This document shows positions 1-9,208 of a stretch of 64,000 bases of DNA, piece after piece (within the stretch, counting starts at the first letter, position 1; each line of letters starts with the position of its first letter). The DNA comes from Coprinellus micaceus (Eukaryota; Basidiomycota; Agaricomycetes; Agaricales; Psathyrellaceae), in NCBI GenBank assembly GCA_951394405.1, contig OX596345.1:2294001-2358000 (forward strand). Direction: 5' to 3'. The translations under genes and the position numbers were made by a program. The notes beneath the pieces are model-generated. The model made no database searches. It saw only the letters and a program-made list of their open reading frames with translations, and had not been told where the DNA came from.

Positions 1-3000
1 TCCTGTGCCATGTAGAATGCCATTTCCATGCCTTGGTCGAGAGTCAGGATCTCTTCCAGGGGGACGTGGTATAGACTGATGAGAGAATCAAGTATACTGG
101 TGGCACGTAGTGCATCTTCCATGTCTACAGGTTCGTCGTCAGGGTCAAAGTCCTCAGCTGCAATTGGTTGTACAGGTTCGTCGTCGTCGTCGTCGTCTTC
201 ATCCTCATCCTCATCCTCTGTTTCGGGTAGCTGATTGTTTCTTTGTGCACCCCCTCGATCTGCTACCTGTTCACCCCCTTCACGCCTGGCTACTGGAATT
301 GTACCACGTCTCCCTTTTCCACTCGCGAGTTGGTAGTCCTTGACGGTTGTTGCCGTTTTCCGTACGGGCCGGGAGCTTTGTGCTACTAGCGGTGGAGCTT
401 TCGGAACTTTCGCCTTGCGAGGGATTGATTCGCGAGGGGGAGGGGGAGGTGGCCAGGTGCGTTTCTGGGCAGGTGCTGGAGGTGCGACCGGTGCTGGAGG
501 AGGTAGTTCTGGGAACATGGGTCCATCCTCAGCTGGTGCAGGGAGCCCTGGGAACAAGGCAGGTATTGGTAGCAGCTGTTTCGTTGAGGGAGTAGATGAG
601 GGATCCCGTTTCGTAGGAGTAGGTGGAATTGACGGATGGACAGACGGTTGCTGTGTGGCTGGCGTCTTAGGCTCAGTTTTAGGAGGTCGCTCGGGAGTCC
701 GAGGTGCTGCTTGGTCTCCATCGTCATCATTGTCGCTCTCGTCTGATCCATCATCTGGATGGTCATGGGGAGGCGGTGGTGGCGCGATGGGAGCATGAGG
801 TGGTGCAAGAGGTGGATTCTCCGGTTCGAGATCAGCATCTGGCCAGATGTCCCTAATGCCTATAGGCGTGTATGCCTGTTCATTCCCTACGGTCGAGAGA
901 CCAGGGAAGGTGCTTTCAGCGAAGATAACATCCCGGGATATGGTGATCTTCTTCGTCACTGGATTGTAGCATTTCCAGCCTTTGTAGCCTGGTTCAAAGC
1001 CAATAAAGACACAAGGCTCCATGTGTGACTGGAGGTTCTTGCGGTCCTTGCGCAATACATGGACGTATACGCGGCAGCCAAATACTCGGTGCATGGACAG
1101 ATCGGGCTTTGCTTTATGCCAGACTTCATAGGAGGTAGTATTCGACAATGTAGAGGATGGGGTCGCATTCAGGATGTCTGTGTAATAGAGTACAGCTGCA
1201 CCCCAGAACATCATGGGAAGGCGTGCTTGGTTGAGCATGGCAATGACCCCTTCAGTTAGTGTGCGATTGAGTCGTTCGCTGACACCGTTCTGTTGAGGTG
1301 TGGCTTTAACTGTGTGTTGCCGTGCGATACCAAGTCCCTTGCACCATTGAATGAAGTCGTTCCCCATGTATTCCCCTCCTTTATCATCACGAAGTTCCTT
1401 GACCTTTGTGCCGAGCTTTCGCTCACTCTTGGCAACAAAGTCTTTGAAGGCTTGGAATGCGTCACTCTTGTGTTTCAGGAGGGCGACCTCTTTGAACCGT
1501 GAGTGGTCATCAATGAATGTGATCCAGTATCGATAGCCGATTGGTGTCTGTACAGCGAGGGGTCCATGGAGGTCCGAGTGAATCCGTCCAAGGAGCTCTG
1601 TTGAGCGATTCGCTGATAGCTTTGGGAATGGATCCCGATGTTGCTTCCCTGCGATGCAGTGTTCGCAGGTGTCGTTAAGTTCCGTGCCCTCCTTCACCAG
1701 GATGCCAGTGGCCAAGTCTTGGCGCATAAGCGTCTCCAGACGATCCTTCCCAATGTGCCCTAACCTCTGATGTAATAGTTCCTTCCCGATTTTGGAGATG
1801 TAGGCTGCCTCCGTCTCCGTGTTTTCGAGCGTTGTCCCATTGAGAGAGCCAACAGTTCCGTCGATGGTAGCTGTTAGGAGTAGCTCGCCATTCTTGAAGA
1901 AGTCAAGCGAGTCTCCTTCAATTACGACACGCATTTTGCTCTTCTTAACGACAGAGAGGATCGAGAATAGGTTATTGCGAAGTGCAGGAACATATAGTAC
2001 ATCGTTGAATATCACAGTTTGACCAACTTTTCCGTATATACGAGGCGTGAAACGTACTTCCCCCTTTCCTGTAGCCCAGACAATCTCGTTGTTAGCGAGA
2101 GACACAGCAATTTTCACCGCAACCATGTTACGGATCCACTTGCGATTGGGTGTCATATGTGAGGTTGCACCTGAGTCTGGGTTCCAGGAAGTATTAGTGG
2201 GGTTGTTACGAGCTCGACGGATAAGGGGACTTGCGATGTGGGAAACAGTGGCCATCATGACGTTCTCCTCAGCAGTCGCAGCTGTGGTGGGCATCTCGGC
2301 GATCTTGGCCTTCTGGGAGTTCTGGACGCGGCAGTCCTTGTCCTCGTGCGTGTTCTGCCAACCGTGGACCTTGCACCTGTACTTCGCCTTCTTCTTCGGG
2401 GCAGCTGTAGCTACCTGAAGAGCGGCGGACGTCCCTTCAGCAAGCTGAGTGTTGCGAGCGAGGGAGTCAGCCTTGCGAAGGTGATCGAGGACTTCAAGGG
2501 GATTGTCATCCCCAGTGGAGATGTGGTTGAGCGTATTGCGGAGGATGGTGTCATCCTTGCCAAGACCAATGGGGATCATGCTGATCGCAAGATCGCGCGC
2601 GAGATGAGCAGCCGTGTATCCTTCCTCGAAAGCAGAGGGCGTAAGGAGTTCACTTGCTCCCCGACTGGTGGATTGAATCGTCGTCGTTGCTCCGTCCGAT
2701 GTCGTTTGGGAGGAGATGGTGACAGACCGTGTCGTCTCTGCAAGGTATTCTGCTCCTTGCGGGAGGAGCGCGGTGAGACGTGAGGCGTGCGCCATGCAAC
2801 GCGATCCGAAGTCGGAGTAGGTCTCCTTCTCAAAGCCCGAGGACCTCATGCGAAGTGCCATCATCTCCTGAAGGACACTGATGCGAGAGCCAGAAGTCTT
2901 GGGCTGGTAGGTTTCCAAGAGCTTCTCCCAGATAGCAGCGATGTCGGTGACTTGGATGCCAGAGAGGACGGTCTCGAGTTGGGAGTGGTCGAGAGTAGAC

Positions 3001-3203
3001 CGGACGTAGCCGATGAGCTTGGAGCGGCGACTGGCATAGTCGGACTTGACCTTGTCGTCGGCATTGCTCCCAGGTTTTTTCTCTTCCCCAGTGAGGATGC
3101 CATAGGCGTTGAGGTCGAAGGCCTTGTTCTCGACAGTGAACTTCCACTGCTGCACAGTGTAGGCCGTGAGCATGATGGGCGAGGACGTAGTGGTAGAGTC
3201 CAT
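1..3203 (-). CDS. Ty1/copia Gag-Pol polyprotein, 5' two-thirds (runs off left edge)
   Basis: One reading frame stays open from the ATG at 3203 to the window edge, about 1,067 codons, with no stop. In order it shows a Gag region (about residues 1-270), a Cys/His cluster of the form C-x2-H...H-x4-C, the aspartic protease motif DSGATSH near residue 343, a GAG-pre-integrase zinc region (HQRLGH..., CEHC), and an rve integrase core whose acidic residues lie in HSDLHGP, RDDKGGEY and VSERLNR. A proline-rich, acidic linker follows; reverse transcriptase and RNase H must lie beyond position 1. Integrase placed before RT is the copia order. The lack of any stop or frameshift suggests a young, possibly active copy. 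The start is the first ATG, and Gag-like sequence begins directly after it. The missing 3' part and LTRs prevent a full judgement. Confidence 0.93.
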   Translation of the reverse strand, partial: MDSTTTSSPIMLTAYTVQQWKFTVENKAFDLNAYGILTGEEKKPGSNADDKVKSDYASRRSKLIGYVRSTLDHSQLETVLSGIQVTDIAAIWEKLLETYQPKTSGSRISVLQEMMALRMRSSGFEKETYSDFGSRCMAHASRLTALLPQGAEYLAETTRSVTISSQTTSDGATTTIQSTSRGASELLTPSAFEEGYTAAHLARDLAISMIPIGLGKDDTILRNTLNHISTGDDNPLEVLDHLRKADSLARNTQLAEGTSAALQVATAAPKKKAKYRCKVHGWQNTHEDKDCRVQNSQKAKIAEMPTTAATAEENVMMATVSHIASPLIRRARNNPTNTSWNPDSGATSHMTPNRKWIRNMVAVKIAVSLANNEIVWATGKGEVRFTPRIYGKVGQTVIFNDVLYVPALRNNLFSILSVVKKSKMRVVIEGDSLDFFKNGELLLTATIDGTVGSLNGTTLENTETEAAYISKIGKELLHQRLGHIGKDRLETLMRQDLATGILVKEGTELNDTCEHCIAGKQHRDPFPKLSANRSTELLGRIHSDLHGPLAVQTPIGYRYWITFIDDHSRFKEVALLKHKSDAFQAFKDFVAKSERKLGTKVKELRDDKGGEYMGNDFIQWCKGLGIARQHTVKATPQQNGVSERLNRTLTEGVIAMLNQARLPMMFWGAAVLYYTDILNATPSSTLSNTTSYEVWHKAKPDLSMHRVFGCRVYVHVLRKDRKNLQSHMEPCVFIGFEPGYKGWKCYNPVTKKITISRDVIFAESTFPGLSTVGNEQAYTPIGIRDIWPDADLEPENPPLAPPHAPIAPPPPPHDHPDDGSDESDNDDDGDQAAPRTPERPPKTEPKTPATQQPSVHPSIPPTPTKRDPSSTPSTKQLLPIPALFPGLPAPAEDGPMFPELPPPAPVAPPAPAQKRTWPPPPPPRESIPRKAKVPKAPPLVAQSSRPVRKTATTVKDYQLASGKGRRGTIPVARREGGEQVADRGGAQRNNQLPETEDEDEDEDDDDDDEPVQPIAAEDFDPDDEPVDMEDALRATSILDSLISLYHVPLEEILTLDQGMEMAFYMAQ

Positions 3204-3450
3204 GATGGTGGGTGATGAAGAATGGGAGAGGATGAAATGATAGGTACGAAACGATAAGAGATAGGTGATAGGTAAAGTGCCCGTGATTTTGTAGGTAAAA
3301 CGGACCAATACGTAGATATCCTAAAAAGGAGTTGAAGTTTTACACTAAGATCCGCAGAGGGAACCCCGCTGTCACTTTGAGTACCAGTTACTGAAAGCGT
3401 TTGGATGGAGGGAGCGCTACCGTTGCGTCGTTTCCCCAGTCCAACCGAAT
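1..3450 (-). mobile_element. LTR retrotransposon, Ty1/copia superfamily, partial
   Basis: Minus-strand element defined by the Gag-Pol frame plus the untranslated leader to its right (3204 to roughly 3450). The 5' LTR should lie further right, but I could not find a TG...CA-bounded LTR or a convincing primer-binding site, and the minisatellite and assembly gap from 3565 may interrupt it. The right border is therefore only indicative. Confidence 0.75.
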
Positions 3451-3564
3451 CAGGCCTCTCAAAGAAGGATCACTACTCTAATTCCGCAGACGGTAAGTGT
3501 CTGTGGACTTCCTGATAGCTTCTTTCCCGTAGTGGGAACGCTTGCCGCGGGGTAGAAGGTGGTA

Positions 3565-3718
3565 ATGGAAGTTGATACGTACTCCTGAGTATCAGGAGGG
3601 GTAGTGGAAGTTGATACGTACTCCTGAGTATCAGGAGGGGTAGTGGAAGTTGATACGTACTCCTGAGTATCAGGAGGGGTAGTGGAAGTTGATACGTACT
3701 CCTGAGTATCAGGAGGGG
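3565..3718. repeat. 39-bp minisatellite, at least 4 copies, entering the gap
   Basis: Three full copies and one cut-off copy of a 39-bp unit start at 3565, 3604, 3643 and 3682. Copies are nearly identical; the first differs by one base at its start. Each unit contains a short palindrome (CTCCTGA, 3-nt loop, TCAGGAG) nested in a wider one (TGATAC...GTATCA). 39 bp is 13 codons, so a minus-strand frame stays open through it, but nothing else supports coding. The array runs into the N stretch, so its true length is unknown. Confidence 0.95.
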
Positions 3719-3918
3719 NNNNNNNNNNNNNNNNNNNNNNNNNNNNNNNNNNNNNNNNNNNNNNNNNNNNNNNNNNNNNNNNNNNNNNNNNNNNNNNNNN
3801 NNNNNNNNNNNNNNNNNNNNNNNNNNNNNNNNNNNNNNNNNNNNNNNNNNNNNNNNNNNNNNNNNNNNNNNNNNNNNNNNNNNNNNNNNNNNNNNNNNNN
3901 NNNNNNNNNNNNNNNNNN
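3719..3918. other. Assembly gap (200 N)
   Basis: An unbroken run of N. It lies exactly between the minisatellite and one arm of a long inverted repeat, which is the kind of sequence that breaks assemblies. Any frame drawn across it is meaningless. Confidence 1.
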
Positions 3919-4106
3919 CAGCTAAGGAAACAGACCACACACTCCAAAGATATGTTGGAAACAATCATTGTACAAGAACATGTTTCAGAAGAGTTATAGA
4001 CAACCACTTGGTCTCTCTTAGGAAGCAGTGTTCCTTCTAAAACATGTTCTTGTACAATGATTGTTTCCAACATATCTTTGGAGTGTGTGGTCTGTTTCCT
4101 TAGCTG
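3919..4106. repeat. Long inverted repeat (73-bp arms, 42-bp spacer)
   Basis: Left arm 3919-3991 and right arm 4034-4106 are reverse complements with a single mismatch. The left arm starts at the first base after the gap, so it may continue into the unsequenced part. It could be a foldback transposon or MITE, part of an LTR, or a local assembly artefact in which the contig end folds back. No target-site duplication can be checked because one side is N. Confidence 0.95.
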
Positions 4107-4984
4107 TTTATTTGTAATCCAATGCAAATTACATCCCATTTCCAAATCCAAAAATAGTTAGGTGTGAGAATGTTCACAGCCACCCAAAAATGCCAAACAT
4201 TGATATTTGGTCCATTTTATTTGTAACACACACATATTGTTTGGGTTAGGTGGTTGAGGCTATATACTCCTGTTGTTCTATGCAAAAGAATGTTCTGAAT
4301 CTGTTCTGTAGACTTGCAAACACCTGATATTAACTGGAGCACTGCAGGCTGCTTGTTGCAGAATAAGAGCAAATCCATATATTTTGGTGTTTTCAAAGTT
4401 AGCAATGAACAAAGAGCAACATACAGACCATGTATGGAAGGTAGAAGCTAAAGCCTTTCTAATAGAACTCAAATGATAATTATTGGACAAAAATTCACAG
4501 AGATATATAGCAAACAATCCAAACAGGGATAGTGTCATAGTGTCAGTAGACTGTTCCACATGTGGAAGACAGTTGTGCTTAAACATGTTTTGGGGCTTAT
4601 TAGCTTACAAAACATTTAAACAGATACATTATATGCATAGCTACACCCATTCGGAGGCTGCTACTACTGCTGGGTATCAGTGGAACATGAGCTGTGGAAG
4701 GGTGGAACAGAAGGGGGAATATGGTGGAACAGAAGGTGGAATATGGAACAGATTTGGATCCCAATGGGGAAGTGGAATGGATATTTGGAACAGAAAGGTG
4801 GAATAGTGGACCAGAAGGTGGAATAGTGGAAGGGGGAACATGAGTGGAATGACCCCCTTAAGGCCCCATTGGAACACTAAATTAATAGGCCTTCAAGGGG
4901 GTCGTTCCATAGTGACTGAGATGCCCGCCCCACCTAGTGCGCTCTGACCCCCCTGTACAATGTGTAGAACGATGCAAGTATGAC
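4107..4984. repeat. AT-rich non-coding stretch with degenerate GGTGGAACA repeats and a terminal palindrome
   Basis: This stretch is visibly richer in A and T than its surroundings and has no long open frame on either strand. From about 4677 to 4850 it consists of degenerate copies of a GTGGAA(C/T)A(G)-type word. At its end, 4845-4865 and 4888-4909 form an imperfect inverted repeat around the word GACCCCCTT. This looks like the end of a non-autonomous element or an old LTR, but no family can be named. Confidence 0.5.
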
Positions 4985-5272
4985 CCACTGTAAGTGGGGA
5001 GAGTTCGATGGTTAGATTGAAAGTAAGTAGGGTATACAAGGTACGCACCTGTAAGTGGGGAGAGTTCGATGGGGACTCACCCACTTACAGTGTGGACTAT
5101 ATACTGTGGAGAACAATAGATAACCTATATGCGGAACAATAGGAAAGAACAATAGACGTTCCATAAGTAGAGAACAATAGCAGTGAATGGAGATAAGGTG
5201 GAGATAAGAGAACAATAAGTGCGAGTATAATGGGAATAATACAAGGTGGTTGTTGTTCTCTGTAGAACAATA
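4985..5272. repeat. Short direct and inverted repeats with an AACAATA cluster
   Basis: A 24-bp segment containing CTGTAAGTGGGGAGAG occurs twice, near 4987 and 5049. Its reverse complement core (CCCACTTACAG) lies near 5082. It is followed by six copies of AACAATA at about 5112, 5135, 5148, 5173, 5211 and 5265. This structure is typical of an LTR or other repeat-element regulatory region; whether it belongs to the copia element on the left is not shown. Confidence 0.6.
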
Positions 5273-6261
5273 GAAGATAAGTAAAACGTTCGAAATAGAG
5301 GTATTCTTTGTAGAGATAGAGTTGACATGAGCATTGTCTTCCAACACAATGTTTCGAGTTCGCTGTGGGGCAAACACTGGCACATGCGACGCGGCTGCCC
5401 CGGGACCTCAAACACTCGAAAGACCCGTCAAATATGGTGCAAATTTTGCCTTCCCTTGCTGGACTGGGGGATCTCCTTGGGGATGCAGCGGCAAGCGGAC
5501 TGCTTTGCACACCCATCCTTGCATCCCAGCGATCCATCCGGTTCCCTTTTTTATTCTGCCCAGGTCTGCACCGCCAAACCCGGACTCGCCTTCGGCTTGG
5601 ATTCCACCCATTGACCCCTCTCTGTATATCACCATGAACGCAGGCCACATTGCCACCACGATTACGCGCACCGCAACCACTGCGTACATCGGCCTCTGCC
5701 CTGTCCAGCGTTCTGCATCAGCTACCCGACGATTCGAAGGGCGAAGTACGACCATCGAACGTTTCGGGTGGGACAGCCCCCATTGGAGGGTTCAAGAAGG
5801 CTTAAGCACACTGAAGTGGATACGACGTACAGCGGATTATGACATTCGACACCCTAAATTGCTTATTCTGCTTATAAACCTGCCTCATTTTTAACCTCCC
5901 AGGGAAACCCTTCCCAAGAGCTGCGACAGGATATTACTTCTCGGAAAGCTCTGATCTGCGATCGGGGAGGTCCCCGTCAGGGGCGGTCCTTCGGAGCACA
6001 TATAACCGATATTCCTTCGAACTCGCACATAAAACGCCACCAAGCCACGCAACACCCGACGAAGTCCTTTGCTACTTTGGTTCCTGCCTATATTGGCAAC
6101 CTTCACGAGGGCCGAACCGCCAGCGAAGTTCGACCAGAACGGAAGGAATCGCCCATCCTTCCCTTGCTGAACGATTCTGTTCGTGTATTTTTACCCTCCT
6201 CTTCATGCAGCCCCTGATACTCCGATAACAGCCCACCTACACCCAACGCCCAGGAACCAGG
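5273..6261. other. No recognisable gene
   Basis: Several overlapping frames of 60-190 codons exist on both strands, but none has a start, domain or splice pattern I recognise. A TATA-like word (ATATAACC) lies near 5999. The right end is upstream sequence of the DUF1996 pseudogene. Confidence 0.5.
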
Positions 6262-7926
6262 ATGGTCTGGCTGTTGGAACTCATTCCAGCTTTATCGCTA
6301 TTGCCTTTCGCCGATGCGCTACTTCGGTTTCCCTGCTCGCAGCTCGTTACCGAACGTCTCGACCCGTAAGGATTGATTACATCCACAGCCCCCTCGCCTC
6401 TTCTCATCGCACCATTCCCACAGACTGGTGACGCCAGGACAGGTGTCTCCTCACCTTCACCAGATTGTTGGCGGGGTGCGCTCACGACGACTCTACCTGC
6501 CTCACCCTTCTCTCACCGCTCCCCTTATCCCTTGCTAGAATGCGTACGTGGGCGCCACTCGAATCGTATGTTATTGCTCATCGATCTATCAGCTTCAACG
6601 TTACTATGGACAAGGGGGTTGACATATCGACGACGGCGACATGTACTTCCTGTCGCTTTAAAGAAGACAAGTCTAACTACTGGACCGCGGTCCTCTTCTT
6701 CAAGCATCCCAACGGGTCCTACATTCGGGTGCGTCCAAGTCACATACCGCCTAGAACTCCCTTACAAAGCCCTCTGCAGGTAACCCAAATCGCTAATGGA
6801 GGAACCGGCGATTCAAATGGTGGGATGACGGTCTATTATATCCAGCCAGCCGCCGACATTCCTTTCGTCTCCTTCCGCAAGGTCAGAACACTTTTTGGCT
6901 CCTGACTTCAATATCCAGGGCTTCCGGATGATCACAGGCGACCCAATGGTTCGAAGCGACCGGCATCCCGTTCCCAACTCCGTTCAATCCTATGCGCTTA
7001 GCTTCAGATGCTACAATGGTGTTTTTGGCAGCGACTGGGCATGGGCACCAGGCGTGGGTCCGTTTGAAAGCGTTGGGATGCCGAAAGACAATGTCCAGGA
7101 GGTATTCGCACGAATATCTTCTTCCCAACGTGAGTAATGGCTTCTATGGTTCGCTTCTCAAGGGCTCATAGCACACACTATTGCCACAGCTGTTGGGATG
7201 GCGTCTCTCTCGACCCTCCTGACCATCATGTAAGTGGCAACTTGCTCGTGCCCCTTCATTATTGTGAAGCGACCTGACCGCGATCTGTAGAGTCACGTTC
7301 GCTACCTTGAGGGTGAAGTCAACCCCCGAGCTGGTATCTTCTATCAAAACGGCTCCTGCCCCTCCACGCACCCTGTCCGCGTCCCTCTCGTTTTCCTCGA
7401 GACTATATGGGATACTAAGCCTTTCCTCAACGACTAGCCCACCGACGGCAGTCGGCCTCTGGTATACAGCATGGGAGGCCCGTACCTCCTCTTACTAGTT
7501 TTTGGAGGCTTGCACTCTCGTTTTCACCAAGTAACTTCGGACAACACGGCGACTACGCCTTCGGGTGGGAAGACGACTCCCTCGACCGCGCGATGGCACG
7601 CTGCAACGACCGAGGCGACTTCCCGGCTGACTGCAAGGAGCTCACGGTGCAGACCGACGAAGAGGTTAATGGCTGCACGCAACCTGTTGTTGCGGATGAG
7701 GTCACCGAAGGGCAATGTAAGTACCCCAATCCCGTGGTGGGAATTCGTTTTCACAAAGTAACACCACTTCGTAAATCTACCTACGCTACCTGGGTGCGAC
7801 CCGATCCAGGACGGACCTGAGCCAGCTACTATGGCCTCGGGACGTACTGCAGTGTCGACGACTGGTATCTCCCGTCCAAGTCCGACGATGTCTCACCGAC
7901 GAGTTCAGTCTGGAGGACTGTTGTAA
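6262..7926 (+). pseudogene. DUF1996 secreted protein, broken paralogue of the gene at 11144
   Basis: A complete DUF1996 layout can be followed: signal peptide (MVWLLELIPALSLLPF...), RFPCSQLV, HLHQIVGG, a CTSC..SNYWTAV segment, [19 protein letters not shown], the CPSTHPVR motif and FGQHGDYAFGW. Exons fit 6262-6365, 6424-6475, 6539-6543, 6593-6728, 6780-6881, 6919-7129, 7190-7229, 7291-7481, 7532-about 7716, then a last piece ending with TAA at 7924-7926. Two lesions break it: a one-base loss near 7090, just before the Cys of the CPGGIRTNIFFP segment, and an in-frame TAG at 7435-7437 where relatives have Trp. The last intron junction (7716 to about 7788) is unresolved. It has no C-terminal CBM1, unlike its paralogue, and more introns. 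A sequencing error could explain one lesion but hardly both. Confidence 0.85.
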
Positions 7927-8564
7927 TTACCTTTCACAGAGTCCTTTATTCAACAACATATTCAACGACACTAACAACGACACTCCCTTCCTTATCGGCG
8001 CCCCAAGGATATGCCTACGCAACCGTGAGTCGGTGGTGACCTTGTAGGGCTACCTGCATCGTCTTCGGTGAGCCAGTCCGGGGAATTGGATCTTGCAAAT
8101 CTGGGGCCCGCAGCGCGGAGTCCAAATCACCAACGGAACTGTCGGACGGTGCCGCTGGTCAACTCTTCCTCAACCAAGGGCTTTGGTGGTGAACTGGGGG
8201 CGGGTATAGATGGAGAACATACGGGATCCGGTAGAGTGCGAGATGCGTCGCTCTCTCGCTGAGGGAATGTCTGACAGATGAGCAATCGAATTCTGGAGAG
8301 ACCCAAAGGGTAGAGAGTTACTGCGACGCGAGGTCCGGGCCACAAGCTTTCACGACACGCCGAACGCGATCCCCCGCGCGTCAATCAGTTAATGTGATCT
8401 CCAGGTACGGTTTACGTCCTCGTTGCTTCATTCCGCAATTCGCTCAAATCGGAATCTGGGGACGGCGAAGCGCACCGCAACAACGTGTCCGCACAGGACT
8501 CTGGTTTGAGGGTATTTAAGTCCTAAAGATTAGTTTTGCCCATTTAGAACCTCTTAAACTACCA
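7927..8564. other. Intergenic, no gene seen; TATA-like word before the next gene
   Basis: No conserved coding segment found. GGTATTTAAG at 8511-8520 is a plausible TATA element about 50 bp before the ATG at 8565. Confidence 0.5.
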
Positions 8565-9208
8565 ATGCTCTTCCACCTGAGTCTCTTTCTTGCGACCATC
8601 TCATCTTTCGCCTGGGCCATCATAGTTCCAGGTGCCGATTCACCATCCTTCTACCTCATTGCCGTCTCCACAGGAACCTCAAGCGTCAGGGTATGAACAT
8701 GCCGAATCCACAGTACCACCACTCTAACGCCAGAGGTCGCTCTAGCCGGCCATACTTTCCTCAGGGGGAGGATACGCATCTCTGCAAGGGAGCGGGTTCC
8801 CTATCCAAAGCTACTTTTTCCAAGGCCAACTCAAAGCTGCGCTGGACAGAAGCGGGGAGCCCAGCTACCGTCCCTACATCGACACTGGCTTCACCGATAC
8901 CGGGTCTTGTGCAACGTATGGGCGGCTTGGATACCTCGAGGGGTCGTACACGAGCACGAACAAGTGTGCTTCGTACAGCTCCTTCCAACTCCAATCGAAC
9001 CCAGAGAACAGCCAGCTTGGAGCAAGGCTGACCTTCAACTCTGCCGGAGGGTTTTATTCGTGCGGGTCGGAGGAAGAGGTATGGATTTCGAGCCTGCATT
9101 AGCGCTGCTTCGCTTACTTTCGCGAAATAGATCTGGTATAAGGCCAACGAGGGAGACGGTCCGACGGACTGCTATCCAGTGCAACTGTACACCGTGCCTG
9201 TCGTTTAG
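8565..9208 (+). CDS. Small secreted protein of unknown function (3 exons)
   Basis: Exons 8565-8690, 8746-9078 and 9131-9208 join in frame to 178 residues; the two introns (55 and 52 bp) have GT-AG ends. The N-terminus, MLFHLSLFLATISSFAWA, is a clear signal peptide. The mature part is rich in Gly, Ser, Tyr and Phe, has about four Cys (in GSCATY, NKCASY, YSCGS and TDCYP), no membrane segment and no repeats. The exon-2 start is set by an in-frame TAG just before 8746. I do not recognise the family. A secreted, disulfide-bonded protein of this size could be a cell-wall component or effector-like protein, but that is only a class description. No lesions are visible. Confidence 0.72.

Noticed and set aside
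3565..3718. A CRISPR-like array
   Set aside because: The units are directly adjacent without unique spacers, and the genome is eukaryotic.
3459..4151. A 230-codon minus-strand frame across the N gap
   Set aside because: The middle is 200 N, and the rest is the minisatellite and inverted repeat; nothing supports a protein.
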